A stretch of DNA of 60,868 bases from CAYLJJ01 sp964384025 (GTDB lineage Bacteria; Myxococcota_A; Bradymonadia; UBA7976; UBA1532), in the NCBI GenBank assembly GCA_964384025.1, contig CAYLJJ010000028.1:1-60868 (forward strand), read 5' to 3'. The first letter of the stretch is position 1. Every line of letters starts with the position of its first letter. Made by a program: the position numbers and the translations under genes. Below the pieces are notes generated by a model. It did not search any database. It had not been told where the DNA came from and saw nothing but the letters and a program-made list of their open reading frames with translations. This document shows positions 1-8,872 of the stretch, one piece after another.

Positions 1-66
1 GGAAGCTCAGCTCAGGATCTCAAAACAGGGTTGCCTGCTTAATCGTCCAAAATATCGACTGATTCT

Positions 67-97
67 CACTCAAGAACAGTTCTCTAAGTTTTGAGTG
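67..97 (-). terminator. possible hairpin downstream of the fmdB-like gene
   Basis: Arms CACTCAA (67-73) and TTGAGTG (91-97) are perfect inverted repeats, with a small palindrome AGAACAGTTCT inside the loop. It lies 20 bases past the stop of the minus-strand gene at 117. There is no clear T-run, so a terminator role is only a guess. Confidence 0.25.
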
Positions 98-116
98 TTC
101 CTAAGAAATCTTTAGT

Positions 117-455
117 TCAGGCCGCCTGGGTTTTCTTTTTCTGATCGCTGTTTGAGGATGGGCTTTTATCGTTTGAAGAGGGTTCGATGCAGTCTGTAGA
201 AGAGCTGTCGCTGCTTATAGAAGAGCTGTCACTGCTTGCAGAGAGGGGAGCCTTGCTTGAGCCAACATCCTTTGAAGCCCCATACCCCTGGGCATACCAG
301 CCCCCACCCTTGAGATGGAAAGCTGTACGACTGATGAGGCGGTTGAGGGCCTCGGCGTGGCACTGAGGACATTCGCGGAGCGGTGGATCGCTCATCTTGG
401 CCCAGATCTCAAACTCAGCTTTACAAGCTTCACACCGATATTGATAAATCGCCAA
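117..455 (-). CDS. FmdB-family zinc-ribbon protein
   Basis: This 112-residue protein opens with MAIYQYRC and has two CxxC knuckles (CEAC near residue 9, CPQC near residue 29), the single zinc ribbon of the FmdB/CxxC_CxxC_SSSS family. The family is thought to be regulatory, but its biochemical role is unsettled. The second half is low-complexity and Ser/Asp-rich, partly built from a roughly 21-base tandem repeat around 197-240, and ends in a basic QKKK tail. It lies 51 bases downstream of the DnaJ-like gene on the same strand, so the two may be co-transcribed. The fold is clear; the function is not. Confidence 0.85.
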   Translation of the reverse strand: MAIYQYRCEACKAEFEIWAKMSDPPLRECPQCHAEALNRLISRTAFHLKGGGWYAQGYGASKDVGSSKAPLSASSDSSSISSDSSSTDCIEPSSNDKSPSSNSDQKKKTQAA

Positions 456-506
456 TCTCGTCTCCTCTTTTGGATGAGCCCTTGGATAGTGACAGAAGCT
501 GTGATG

Positions 507-1466
507 TCAAGGAGCTTCTGGGAGCACTTGGAGATGAAGGTGTAGATCACCTCTCTCTCCACCACCCCAGCGAGGGAGCCCAGCCCGTGGAAGCTTGAGG
601 TGACGGGTTTTGGCTGAGAAGCGGATCTGAACAGGACCCCAAGGCCCTTGCACCCGAAGGGTCCCTCCCGCTCTGAGCTTCTCTGCGCAGATCTTCAACT
701 CTTTATGAAGATCTGCGCCTTCGCGACGATAGCCCTCCAGAGGCTCAGGCTCCAGGAGCAAGAAGAGATCTCCATCTGCAGCGCCTTCCAAGCCAGCGGT
801 GCCCTTAGCCGCCAAACGAAGCTTGGCTCCATGACGAGCTCCTGGAGGGATCTGAACCCGTACCGTCTCTCGAAGAGAAACCCGACGGCTGCCCTCACAG
901 ACACAGTTGGGATCATCTCCCTTACACAAGGTACAGGCCACCAGACGGTGGATGGCGATATGCCGACTGCCCCCGTAAAAAACGCTGTGAGCATCTAGGG
1001 GAAGCTTTAACTCTTCATCTCGTCCCAGGTTGGGGTCTCTCTTGAGCCTTCGTCGGATCCTCTGAAGGAGGCTCTTCAGCTTTGAACTCTTCTCTGCTTC
1101 TGGAGCCTGAGATTCAGGGATCTCGGGCTCTTGGATCTCAGGCTCTTCTGTGGCTTGAGGCGCAGCGCTCGGCTCCTGCGTCTCGGAGCCTCGCTCCCAA
1201 TAGCGTTGAGCTTGCCTGCGCCAAGCACTCCAAGCTTGGGCTCTCTCTGCTGGGTTGGCTTTGGAGCTGCGGATCTTTGAGCTGCTTGGGACCTTACCGC
1301 TGAGCTGATTGTAGGCAGCGGTGATCTCCTTAAACTGCTCAGGATCAGCTTCACTCCGATCGGGGTGAAGTTGGCGAGCCAAGTCACGATATCGGCGGCG
1401 GATCTCCTCCAGAGAGGCAGACTCTCGGAGCCCAAGCAGCTGATAGCAGCGTGCATCGCTGAGCAT
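507..1466 (-). CDS. short DnaJ-type co-chaperone with reduced zinc finger
   Basis: Residues 5-60 form a J domain with the HPD signature (QLHPDRSE), which stimulates the ATPase of DnaK. A charged Glu/Pro-rich linker follows (about 80-135). The C-terminal half resembles the DnaJ substrate-binding beta domains, with the stretch VQIPPGARHGAKLRLAAKG typical of that fold. Instead of the four CxxCxGxG repeats of full DnaJ there is one compact cysteine patch (CTLCKG then CVC), so the zinc finger is reduced. At 319 residues it is shorter than DnaJ and nearer to the CbpA/DnaJ-like class. It is probably an accessory cytosolic co-chaperone. No dnaK or grpE is nearby. Confidence 0.85.
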   Translation of the reverse strand: MLSDARCYQLLGLRESASLEEIRRRYRDLARQLHPDRSEADPEQFKEITAAYNQLSGKVPSSSKIRSSKANPAERAQAWSAWRRQAQRYWERGSETQEPSAAPQATEEPEIQEPEIPESQAPEAEKSSKLKSLLQRIRRRLKRDPNLGRDEELKLPLDAHSVFYGGSRHIAIHRLVACTLCKGDDPNCVCEGSRRVSLRETVRVQIPPGARHGAKLRLAAKGTAGLEGAADGDLFLLLEPEPLEGYRREGADLHKELKICAEKLRAGGTLRVQGPWGPVQIRFSAKTRHLKLPRAGLPRWGGGERGDLHLHLQVLPEAP

Positions 1467-1612
1467 GTGCCCTCCTCAAGAGCTGCTTTCAGGATGCCAT
1501 TTTATCCTTTGGTTGTCTCTATCAGCTCTCAGCAGGTGGGGTAGGGGCTGAAGCCAAACTGCAAAGAAAATTGAGGAGAACTCTGGGTCAAATAGAAACA
1601 GATGACTGCAAC

Positions 1613-1918
1613 CTAAGCGGCTTCAATATAGTGCTGAATGAGGCGGCTATGTCGAGGGGTCAACCCCAGAAAGCGAAGCCCCAAGCCCTCTCCCATATCA
1701 CCATGAATCATCTCTGTTTCAGCCCAGATAATCTCTTCGCTGCCAGGAAGCATAAACTCTACGGCGAGATGAGCGCCCGCTGGGGTCCTGGGCTCTAAGA
1801 GACGATGGAGATAAACCCCCCCCTTGCTGATGTCTCGGGTCCGCGCCAGATGAGGGACGCCGTTGATCATCTTGTTGACGTAGAGATCAAGAGGGCTGCG
1901 ATGATCATTGCGGGACAT
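1613..1918 (-). CDS. PilZ-domain protein (probable c-di-GMP receptor)
   Basis: This protein of about 101 residues carries the two PilZ signatures: an arginine-containing N-terminal element (SRNDHRSP) and RDISKGGVYL, matching the [D/N]xSxxG box. In the family these bind cyclic di-GMP, often controlling motility or surface polymers. The frame is open to 2017, but the start at 1918 is preferred because GGGAG sits about six bases upstream and it places the arginine motif at the N terminus, as is usual. The longer form would add 33 residues unrelated to PilZ and would overlap the upstream region of the divergent gene. The partner process is unknown. Confidence 0.8.
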   Translation of the reverse strand: MSRNDHRSPLDLYVNKMINGVPHLARTRDISKGGVYLHRLLEPRTPAGAHLAVEFMLPGSEEIIWAETEMIHGDMGEGLGLRFLGLTPRHSRLIQHYIEAA

Positions 1919-2023
1919 AAGCTCTCCCAGAGGTAATGAGATGTAGGGTAATGTAGCATGGCCCATCGGGGAGTCCAGAAAAGCGAGCATTTTCCCACAA
2001 ACTCTAAGGAAGCTCATCAGCCT

Positions 2024-2611
2024 ATGTTGCGACTCCTCAGCGCTCTGCTCCTCAAGCTGCTCCTTCGCCAGCTGGCTCTGGCTCTAAGCATCGCCCTGCT
2101 TATCACGCTCTCTGCCTGGGCTGAGGGCAAGGCTCCCAGGGTGGATCGACTCCTGGATCTCTGCCCTCTCTTTGCGGCGTTTCTTGGGGTTGCCTGGAGT
2201 TATGGAGCTTGGCGTCAGGAGCGAGGAGATCAAGCTCTCTCCAGCTTGGGATTTCAGCCTGGCTGGGTTCCCTTCACCCTCCTACTGTTTGCGATACCCA
2301 GCCTGCTGATCACAGCCCCTGACCAGGGCCAGAGAGTCCAACTCAGGCAAGATCAGATCAGCTTTCCTGGAGGGCCTCAGCTCCGCTGGACTCTTCAGGG
2401 CGCGAGGCGAGATGATCTACCGGGTCTTTTTCCCCTCCCTCCTCCTCAGATTGAGAAGCCCAAGAATCCTAAGGCATCTACAGCCTTTCGAATCCTGCTC
2501 TTGGCGCTCTCTTTGATCTCCCTGAGCAGGGGATCTGCCCCCAGCGCAGGGCGAGTGGGTGCTGTTGCCCTGTTGGCGCTCCTGCTTTCTCGTTTTGGAG
2601 AGATCGGTTAA
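2024..2611 (+). CDS. small membrane protein, LptF/LptG-like first half
   Basis: From the ATG at 2024 (AAGGA about 15 bases upstream) the protein has 195 residues. It has hydrophobic segments near residues 5-30, 45-65, 80-98 and 150-190, and a short soluble stretch containing QISFPGGPQLRW. The segment LCPLFAAFLGVAWSYGAWR followed by ERGDQALSSLGFQ recalls the LptF/LptG permease element where the second helix leads to an RE.E..AL...G loop. Full LptF/G proteins are about 360 residues with a large periplasmic jellyroll, and nothing that large is present. It may be a reduced relative or unrelated. The next gene starts five bases after its stop. Confidence 0.5.
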   Translation: MLRLLSALLLKLLLRQLALALSIALLITLSAWAEGKAPRVDRLLDLCPLFAAFLGVAWSYGAWRQERGDQALSSLGFQPGWVPFTLLLFAIPSLLITAPDQGQRVQLRQDQISFPGGPQLRWTLQGARRDDLPGLFPLPPPQIEKPKNPKASTAFRILLLALSLISLSRGSAPSAGRVGAVALLALLLSRFGEIG

Positions 2612-2616
2612 ATCGA

Positions 2617-3819
2617 ATGCCTCTCGCTTTCTATCTCTTGATGGGGGGACACTTCCTTCAAGCTCTAGGCTACTCCTCCCTGCTCCTCTTTCCTCTCTAT
2701 CTGGAGGTGCTGGGCGCTGATCGCGCTCAGATCGGGCAGATTATGGCGACCGCCGCGCTGGGAAGCTTGTTGACCCGCCCTTTGGCGGGTTGGGCCCTTG
2801 ATCATATCGGTCGTAAGCCCACGCTCCTTCTGGGTACAGCCCTCCTCAGCTTGAGTATGATCTCCACCCTCTTCATCCAGAAGATCGGCCCCTTTGTCTA
2901 TGGTCTGAGGCTGCTCATGGGGGGCGGCATTGGAACGCTTATGACCGCCTATTTCACCTCAGCCTCCGACTATATCCCTCCTCTACGCCGTACTGAGGGC
3001 CTCGCCATCTTTGGAATCTCTGGTTTGCTGCCTTTGGCGATGAATCCTCTGGTGGGGCGCCTGGGCTTGAGCCCCATCGATCTACGGGCTGTCTTTCCCA
3101 TCATCGGCCTGATCATCGCCTCCTCTGCGCTGTTTTTGATCCCCATCCAGGATCAGCGGCGACCTCCTCCGCGAGAGGCTGCTGTGATCTATAGAGTTCT
3201 TCTAAAACCTAAGCTCTGGCCTGTCTGGTGGGGGACGATCATCTTCGCCGGAATGGTCAGTGTTTATATGGCCTTCGCTACAGTCTCAGCTGCTCAGAGC
3301 AGCGAAGGGGATCCAGCCGATCTCTGGCTGCTCTATGCTGGCACGGCCATCGGAATTCGCCTTCTGGGTGCTCGGCTCCCAGATCGTCTGGGTCCTTCAA
3401 ACCTGATCGTTCCCTCCATTGGCGCTTATGTGCTGGCCTTCATCTTAGCCGCGTCTGGAGAGCGCTCCGCCTTTCTACTCTCAGGGGTATTGGCTGGGCT
3501 CGCCCACGGCTATGGTTTTCCGATCCTCTCTGGGCAGGTCATCAGCCGGATTCCTGCGGAGCGGAGAGGCGCTGGGATGGCAGGCTTCACTGCCCTCTGG
3601 GATCTCTCCGCTCTGGGCCTTGGCCCTCTGGCGGGCTCACTGGCTGAAGCTTTCGGAGACGCGCTCATGTTCTCAGGGCTGGCTCTGGCAGCGCTTCTGG
3701 GGCTGGGCCTCTGGCTGAGTCTGGAGCAACTCTTCGCTCCTGGAGAGGAGCAACTGAAAGAATCAGCAGAGTTCAAGGAACAACAAAAACCTGGACCTCT
3801 TGACAGCTACAGCTCATAG
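2617..3819 (+). CDS. MFS-family transporter
   Basis: This is a 400-residue polytopic protein with about twelve hydrophobic segments, usual for the major facilitator superfamily. The loop between helices 2 and 3 has the MFS signature in the form LAGWALDHIGRKPTLLLG. The second half repeats the pattern more weakly (LGARLPDRLGPSN). Substrate cannot be read from sequence; drug or small-metabolite export is the usual role of such proteins. The tail after about residue 375 is hydrophilic and Glu/Gln-rich. The start lies just five bases after the preceding stop with no strong Shine-Dalgarno sequence, so translational coupling is likely. Confidence 0.85.
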   Translation: MPLAFYLLMGGHFLQALGYSSLLLFPLYLEVLGADRAQIGQIMATAALGSLLTRPLAGWALDHIGRKPTLLLGTALLSLSMISTLFIQKIGPFVYGLRLLMGGGIGTLMTAYFTSASDYIPPLRRTEGLAIFGISGLLPLAMNPLVGRLGLSPIDLRAVFPIIGLIIASSALFLIPIQDQRRPPPREAAVIYRVLLKPKLWPVWWGTIIFAGMVSVYMAFATVSAAQSSEGDPADLWLLYAGTAIGIRLLGARLPDRLGPSNLIVPSIGAYVLAFILAASGERSAFLLSGVLAGLAHGYGFPILSGQVISRIPAERRGAGMAGFTALWDLSALGLGPLAGSLAEAFGDALMFSGLALAALLGLGLWLSLEQLFAPGEEQLKESAEFKEQQKPGPLDSYSS

Positions 3820-3863
3820 GCTGATGATCGAGTGGATCAATCCAACGGAAACGGCGAGGGTCT

Positions 3864-6038
3864 ATGTTCTCTGTTATCATTCACGAGAAGGGTGGACAGC
3901 CTCGACATCAAGAGTTCACTCAAGATCAGCTGACGATTGGCCGCGTCCAGGGCAATAACATCATCCTTCCCAAACAGAACGTCTCAAAAAGACACAGCAG
4001 GATTGTTGTCAAGGATGGTAAGTTCATCATTGTAGATCTCAAATCTACAAATGGGACCTATGTAAATGGGCGGAAAATCGCCTCTCCGATGGTGGTCAAA
4101 CCGACAGATAAAATCTATATTGGTGACTTTATTCTCTCCTTGGATCCCAAGGATGGAGGAGAAACTACAGCAGGGCTCCCCAGGCCCCCTTCAAGGGGGA
4201 TGAAACCAGCCCCTCCTCCACCTCCGCGACCGCTGCCCGCTCATCAACCTCCACCCGCACCCAAGCCGATGGCTCCCCCTATCGGCGGAAGAGGAGGCCC
4301 AAGGTCACTTCCCAATCGATCCGCTCCCGCTTTTCCAGAGCCTCGCCCCAACCCCAGACCCCTCAGCGCTCAGCCTCCAGCGATCGCACCTCCTGCGGCT
4401 CCCGCGCCCCTCTTTCCTGATCCTCAACCTGTTCCTAAGCCCATCAGCGTTCAGCCTTCAGCGATCGTGCCTCCCGCGCCTCTCTTCCCTGATCCTCAAG
4501 CTAAGGCAGGGCCCAGGCCCCTCAGCGCTCCACCCGCCCCTGTGCCTGAGCCGCCTTCTCCTTTTGGGCCTCCCATCGCTCCTGCGCCTCCTCCGGCGCC
4601 GCCCAAGCCTCTGCGCCCACCGGCTGCGCCACAGCCAGCGCCTCCAACACCACTGCCCGCTCCCGTGGCACCTGAGATGGCCCCCCCTGAACGCTCCTCA
4701 AGAGCGCTCCCCAAAGCACCCAAGCGCAAGTCAGCGCCTGTACCCGCCTTCAAGCCTCCATCATTGGCCCCAAAGCCTCCAGCGCCGGTCGTAGAACCTC
4801 CAGCTCCTCCAGCTACGCCCGCTTCTGAATTCCAAGATCCTCCCTCAGCCAAGAGCCCTCTGACTCAGAGCCCAGAGGCGCAGATCTTAGAGAGCCTGAG
4901 TTCCTTCCTCCAGAAGCAGGGGGGGGACCCAGATAGGTATCGCCCTGAAGCTTGGGACGAGCTGACCAAGAAGCGCGCTTTCAAATTGGCTGTGGAGAGA
5001 GGGCAAGCGCTCAAGTTGGAAGATCCAGAGCATCAAGCTGCTCTGTTTGTCGCCGAGGCTCTGGAGCTGGGACCCCTCACAGCGCTCATGAAGGAGGAGG
5101 GGGTAGAACAGATCCAGGTAAACGCCCCCGATCAGGTCTTCGTGTTGCGTGAAGATCGTCAAGAGCAACACTCCGCTCACTTCTCTGGACAGGAGGGCCT
5201 CCTGCACGTCATCTCGCGCTTGATGAACAGCGCAGGGTGCATCATCAAGGAGGGCGCTGGTTGGGCTGAGGGGGTGTTGCCCGATGGTAGCCACCTCTAC
5301 GCCATCCTGCCCCCCTTGGGAGGTCCCTATCTCAACATCAGGCGCTCTCTCTCTAAAGTTCAAGATCTTCAGGATCTGGTCAAGGCGGGGGTCCTAAGCA
5401 CCCAGATGGCGGCCTTTCTAGAGCAGGCGATCCATGTGGGTAAGAACCTGCTGGTCTCCGCCAATGATCTGGGCGCCCGCCTCGACTTCATCAAGGCTTT
5501 GCTCCAGAGTGGTGCTCAAGACCTGCGTGTGATCTGTATAGAGGCTGGAGGACGATTAAGCTCTTCTAAGCTAAAGAACCAGTTAAATTTGAGCGCAGCG
5601 CCAGGCATAGGTAAGGAGTTTCTGGTTCAGCAAGCCCTCAAAATGAGCCCTGAGCGCCTCGTAGTCGCTGATTGCAGTGGTCCTGGAACCTTCCAAGCTC
5701 TGAGCGCGCTGACCGCTGGGGTCAATGGGGGGATCTTGGGGATCAACGCTGAGTCACCCGATGACGCCCTTATTCGCTTCCTGCGTCAATCCAGCCTCAG
5801 CATCCAGGCTGACGATGCTCAACTCGAAGCTCAGATCAAGGAGACGCTGGATGTACTCGTCCAGGTGCTGCGCTACGCCGATGGCAGCGTCTGTGTGACT
5901 CAGATTCTGGATATTGATGGAGAGACCCAAGAAGTTTTCACCGGCTTGGGCGATTTTGTGGCGACAGGGCATGTCCCTCGTTGGGTGCAGAACGCTCAGT
6001 CTCTCGGTCATCCTGTTGATATGAACCTCTTCCACTGA
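3864..6038 (+). CDS. FHA domain + proline-rich linker + degenerate CpaF/TadA-like ATPase domain
   Basis: Residues 22-95 are an FHA phosphothreonine-binding domain (GRVQGNN, SKRHSR, STNGTYVNG). Residues about 100-340 are a Pro/Ala-rich linker. Residues about 350-715 align by eye to CpaF/TadA secretion ATPases: the N-terminal PLTALMKEEGVEQIQVNAPD matches the CpaF 'dp.ItEImVNgpd' region, and SPERLVVADCSGPGTFQALS matches the CpaF 'RPDRIIVGEVRGxEA' box. The nucleotide-binding motifs are eroded: at the Walker A position there is VSANDLGARLDF, with no GxxGxGKT, and the catalytic Glu of GEVRG is Asp-Cys (ADCSG). It is therefore predicted to be a pseudo-ATPase acting as a phospho-dependent scaffold. 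It is followed after four bases by another FHA protein. Confidence 0.75.
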   Translation: MFSVIIHEKGGQPRHQEFTQDQLTIGRVQGNNIILPKQNVSKRHSRIVVKDGKFIIVDLKSTNGTYVNGRKIASPMVVKPTDKIYIGDFILSLDPKDGGETTAGLPRPPSRGMKPAPPPPPRPLPAHQPPPAPKPMAPPIGGRGGPRSLPNRSAPAFPEPRPNPRPLSAQPPAIAPPAAPAPLFPDPQPVPKPISVQPSAIVPPAPLFPDPQAKAGPRPLSAPPAPVPEPPSPFGPPIAPAPPPAPPKPLRPPAAPQPAPPTPLPAPVAPEMAPPERSSRALPKAPKRKSAPVPAFKPPSLAPKPPAPVVEPPAPPATPASEFQDPPSAKSPLTQSPEAQILESLSSFLQKQGGDPDRYRPEAWDELTKKRAFKLAVERGQALKLEDPEHQAALFVAEALELGPLTALMKEEGVEQIQVNAPDQVFVLREDRQEQHSAHFSGQEGLLHVISRLMNSAGCIIKEGAGWAEGVLPDGSHLYAILPPLGGPYLNIRRSLSKVQDLQDLVKAGVLSTQMAAFLEQAIHVGKNLLVSANDLGARLDFIKALLQSGAQDLRVICIEAGGRLSSSKLKNQLNLSAAPGIGKEFLVQQALKMSPERLVVADCSGPGTFQALSALTAGVNGGILGINAESPDDALIRFLRQSSLSIQADDAQLEAQIKETLDVLVQVLRYADGSVCVTQILDIDGETQEVFTGLGDFVATGHVPRWVQNAQSLGHPVDMNLFH

Positions 6039-6042
6039 GACC

Positions 6043-6798
6043 TTGTATATCATCGTCATAGAAGATGAGCGGGGGGCGCTCATCAGCGAGTACAACCTCT
6101 ATGAAGGTCAGCTCAGCCTGGGACGCACCCCTGACAATGATGTTATCTTGCAGAGCGGTACGATCTCCCGCTATCACGCTGAGCTGTTCCTGGACGGACC
6201 TCAGGCTTATATCGTAGATAAGCAGAGCGCCAATGGGGTGATCGTTAACGAGCAGCGCATCAAATCCGCCACCCTGGTGGATGAGAGCACTCATATCCGT
6301 ATTGGTGAGTATCGGGTCTTTCTAGAGCGGGCCACCGGCAAGATGAAGGTCCCTGAGAGAGGCATCAGCACCGCGATCCTGCGCCCCGATGATGCTCATG
6401 CCAAGCTGCTTGTGCTCAGCGGGCCCAAGCAGGGGCTTGAGTGTCTACTCTTTGATCCCATCACCTGTATCGGTCGCACCGATGAGAACGATATCACCCT
6501 CCCCGATGTTTCGATCTCCAGGCAGCACGCCCGTGTCAAACGCCAAGATGATGGCTCCTATGTGATCACAGATTTAGGCTCCAGCAACGGCACCCTGGTT
6601 AAGGGAAAGAGCTGCAACCAGTCTGCTCGTGTCCGCTTGGGAGAGCCGATTCAGTTTGGAAATGTGGAGTGTGTGTTGCTGGATCCCAGCGGACAGCGGC
6701 GTGGCCCCAGGCTTCCTAAGCAGTGGATGATTTTTGGAGGCGCGATCTTCGTGGCCGCCGTTTTGGGTGCTCTGCTCTCTCTTCTCTTCAAGAGCTGA
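6043..6798 (+). CDS. tandem FHA-domain protein with C-terminal membrane anchor
   Basis: This 251-residue protein has two FHA domains, about 20-100 (GRTPDNDV, SRYHAEL, SANGVIVN) and about 140-225 (GRTDENDI, SRQHARV, SSNGTLVKG). A single hydrophobic helix (about 228-248) sits at the very C terminus, making it tail-anchored with its FHA domains in the cytosol. The only plausible start is TTG at 6043, four bases after the stop of the upstream FHA gene; no ATG precedes the first FHA strand. FHA domains read Ser/Thr kinase output, and two such kinases are encoded at 32626-36143, although far away. Together with its neighbour it probably forms a phosphorylation-dependent membrane scaffold. Confidence 0.85.
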   Translation: MYIIVIEDERGALISEYNLYEGQLSLGRTPDNDVILQSGTISRYHAELFLDGPQAYIVDKQSANGVIVNEQRIKSATLVDESTHIRIGEYRVFLERATGKMKVPERGISTAILRPDDAHAKLLVLSGPKQGLECLLFDPITCIGRTDENDITLPDVSISRQHARVKRQDDGSYVITDLGSSNGTLVKGKSCNQSARVRLGEPIQFGNVECVLLDPSGQRRGPRLPKQWMIFGGAIFVAAVLGALLSLLFKS

Positions 6799-6817
6799 AC
6801 TTCAAGCAGAATGGCCC

Positions 6818-7417
6818 TCAGTAGCCCTTAGCGCCCAGCTTCTTGAGGCGCTTCTTCATTTTATCTAGGAGCGCCTGAAAGCCATCCTCAGCGATGATCT
6901 TGTTAAACTGCTCGCGATAGTTCTCCACCAAACTGACCTCATCGATGACGACATCTTCAGCTACCCACAAGATACGACTGCGAGCGGTCATATGAAAAAC
7001 CAGCTCGATCTCCGCCTTTTTGGTCTTGGCGAGCACGGTAACGACAGCAGCCTTACGTCCCTTGGGCTCTTCACTCTCATAGAGCAGACTATAGTTCTCA
7101 TTGGCTGAGCTGACCTGCTGTAGATAGCTCTCAAAGACAAGATCTTTAAAGAGCTTGACGAAGGTTTGACGTTGAGGATCCTGGAGCTTAGGCCAGTGTT
7201 TGCGTAGAGCCTTCTCGCTCAGGCGTTCAAACTCCATCACCGGTAAGATCACTGCCTTGAGGGCCTGGTTTCGTACCTGAAGCGCATCTCCCTTCACTTT
7301 CTGGGCTAAGAGACTCCGAACCTTCTTCACCTCAGCTTGGAGGTACTCGGTAGGGGGGCCTGCTTGAGCGATGCCAAAGAGGAGGGAAAGAAAGAGCAGG
7401 GTCTTAAGAAGCTTCAT
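6818..7417 (-). CDS. MlaC/Ttg2D-family periplasmic lipid-binding protein
   Basis: This 199-residue protein has a signal peptide (cleavage after AQA, about residue 19). The body matches the MlaC (Tol_Tol_Ttg2) family: VMEFERLSEKALRKHWPKL near residue 60, FVKLFKDLVFESYLQQ near residue 85, and VEDVVIDEVSLVENYREQF-like spacing near residue 150 (here AEDVVIDEVSLVENYREQF). MlaC carries phospholipids across the periplasm between the outer-membrane MlaA and the inner-membrane MlaFEDB complex. No mlaD, mlaE or mlaF genes are in this window. The gene is paired with a TolC-like gene 54 bases upstream on the same strand, suggesting an envelope transport operon truncated to two genes here. Confidence 0.85.
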   Translation of the reverse strand: MKLLKTLLFLSLLFGIAQAGPPTEYLQAEVKKVRSLLAQKVKGDALQVRNQALKAVILPVMEFERLSEKALRKHWPKLQDPQRQTFVKLFKDLVFESYLQQVSSANENYSLLYESEEPKGRKAAVVTVLAKTKKAEIELVFHMTARSRILWVAEDVVIDEVSLVENYREQFNKIIAEDGFQALLDKMKKRLKKLGAKGY

Positions 7418-7471
7418 GAGTTTTGGTCCTTATTTTGAGAGGGCTCGCCGACGAGATCAGCAAGAGGCTAT

Positions 7472-8872
7472 TCATTTAACAGAGAGCTCCATTCCCACGG
7501 TCTGGGAGAGCTTAGCAACCGAGAGGTTGTACTCGTAGATGCTTTGATAGAGTTTCAGTTGAGCCTTACTGTAGGCCACCAAGCTGGAGAGCAGCTCGCT
7601 GGTGCTGACCAAACCCAAGCCGAAGTTCATGCTGTTGGAGATCAGCCAGCCCTTGGCTGCCTTAGTCGCCACCTCTCGTACATCCAGCTCTTTACTGTAG
7701 CGCTCCATCTTAGCGACCTGCTCGGTTACATCCAACTGAAGCTGTTGCTGCTTGGTCTCCAACTCAGCGCGCTGCTTGGCAAGATCTGCCTCCGCTTGGC
7801 GGAGATCACTCAGGCGCTCAGCAAAGTTCATCTTCCACTCAGCCCCCAAGACCACTCCCCAACTTAGGGTGTTGTAGCTGTCATTGGCGAAGGGATCTGG
7901 GCTGTCCTCAGCGGTCGTGCCCTTGGCGAAGCCAAAACCTCCTACTAAGGCGACGTTAGGATAGAAGTCGGCGCGGGCCATCTCCACCTGAGCCCTGCGT
8001 GCCTTAACCGCCTGCTCCAGCGCCCGTAGGACTGGATAGGAGGAGAAGGCCATTTCCATATAGCTCTCTCGCAGGCGAGGCTCTATCTTAACCGCTCTTA
8101 ACTTGAGGCTGTCTAGAGAGAAGACCTCTCCGGGCGCGAAGCCTCCCGCGATACGCAGAGCCTCCCAAGCCACCTGACGAAGAGACTCCGTTTCTAAATA
8201 GCCCACCTCGATCTCCGCTTGATCTACAAGGAGTTTGCGAAGGTCGTTGCTGGTGAAGCGACCAGACTCCTTCTCCAACTCCTTCTCGATCTGAGCCTTG
8301 GCTTTGTGCATACGCCTGCGCCCATCCTCGATGATGTCCAGGGCGCTGGAGGCCATCTGGGCGCCGTAATAAGCTTTCTTGACCAGATAATCCAGCTCAG
8401 CCTGGGTCGCCTCTACCGTGGCATGACCGATGGCGACCCCAGCGCGGGCAGCGCGTTGAGCAGAGTCGATCTTCCCAAAGGTGTAGATGGGGAAGGTTAG
8501 GCGGGCGTTGGCCTTAACCAAGATGCCGATCTCGGTGTCCGCCGTGATCACATCGTTGTCCTCGATGTTTTGTCCAGGACAGGGACCAACGAGGGGCAGA
8601 CCTGAGGCACCATCCTCTCCCAAGATGCACTCTCTCAGGAGCTTGCGTTCAGGCAGCGGAGCCAGCAGGGCGTCGATCTTTAGACTGGGAGTCCAAGCAA
8701 AGTAGGCCTCTTCAAAGAGCGCTATATAATCCGCCAACTTAGCCCGCGCGATAGCGACAGCAGGGCTGCTCTCCTTAACGCGCCTGCGCAGGGTCTCAAG
8801 ATCGACAACAGGTCCATCTTGTGCCCAGGCTATCTCCAAAAAGAGAAGAATCAGGAGGGAGCGAAGCATCAT
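7472..8872 (-). CDS. TolC-family outer-membrane efflux protein
   Basis: This 466-residue protein has a signal peptide (about 1-17) and the repeated long helices of outer-membrane efflux ducts. It begins VDLETLRRRVKESSPAVAIARAKL, the usual first-helix region, and shows the Q..ID/A.A.LA.QRAEL periodicity of the OEP family near residues 375-410. Two internally related halves can be followed. A short insert with a Cys pair (CILGEDG..., GPCPGQN) near residue 80 is unusual for the family. The protein should form a trimeric outer-membrane channel for a type I or RND-type exporter whose inner parts are not adjacent; the following gene is the MlaC-like protein. Confidence 0.85.
   Translation of the reverse strand: MMLRSLLILLFLEIAWAQDGPVVDLETLRRRVKESSPAVAIARAKLADYIALFEEAYFAWTPSLKIDALLAPLPERKLLRECILGEDGASGLPLVGPCPGQNIEDNDVITADTEIGILVKANARLTFPIYTFGKIDSAQRAARAGVAIGHATVEATQAELDYLVKKAYYGAQMASSALDIIEDGRRRMHKAKAQIEKELEKESGRFTSNDLRKLLVDQAEIEVGYLETESLRQVAWEALRIAGGFAPGEVFSLDSLKLRAVKIEPRLRESYMEMAFSSYPVLRALEQAVKARRAQVEMARADFYPNVALVGGFGFAKGTTAEDSPDPFANDSYNTLSWGVVLGAEWKMNFAERLSDLRQAEADLAKQRAELETKQQQLQLDVTEQVAKMERYSKELDVREVATKAAKGWLISNSMNFGLGLVSTSELLSSLVAYSKAQLKLYQSIYEYNLSVAKLSQTVGMELSVK

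Noticed and set aside
4496..4852. 118-codon Gly/Ala-rich minus-strand frame inside the FHA-CpaF gene
   Set aside because: It is the complement of the proline-rich linker; such repeats leave long open frames on the other strand.
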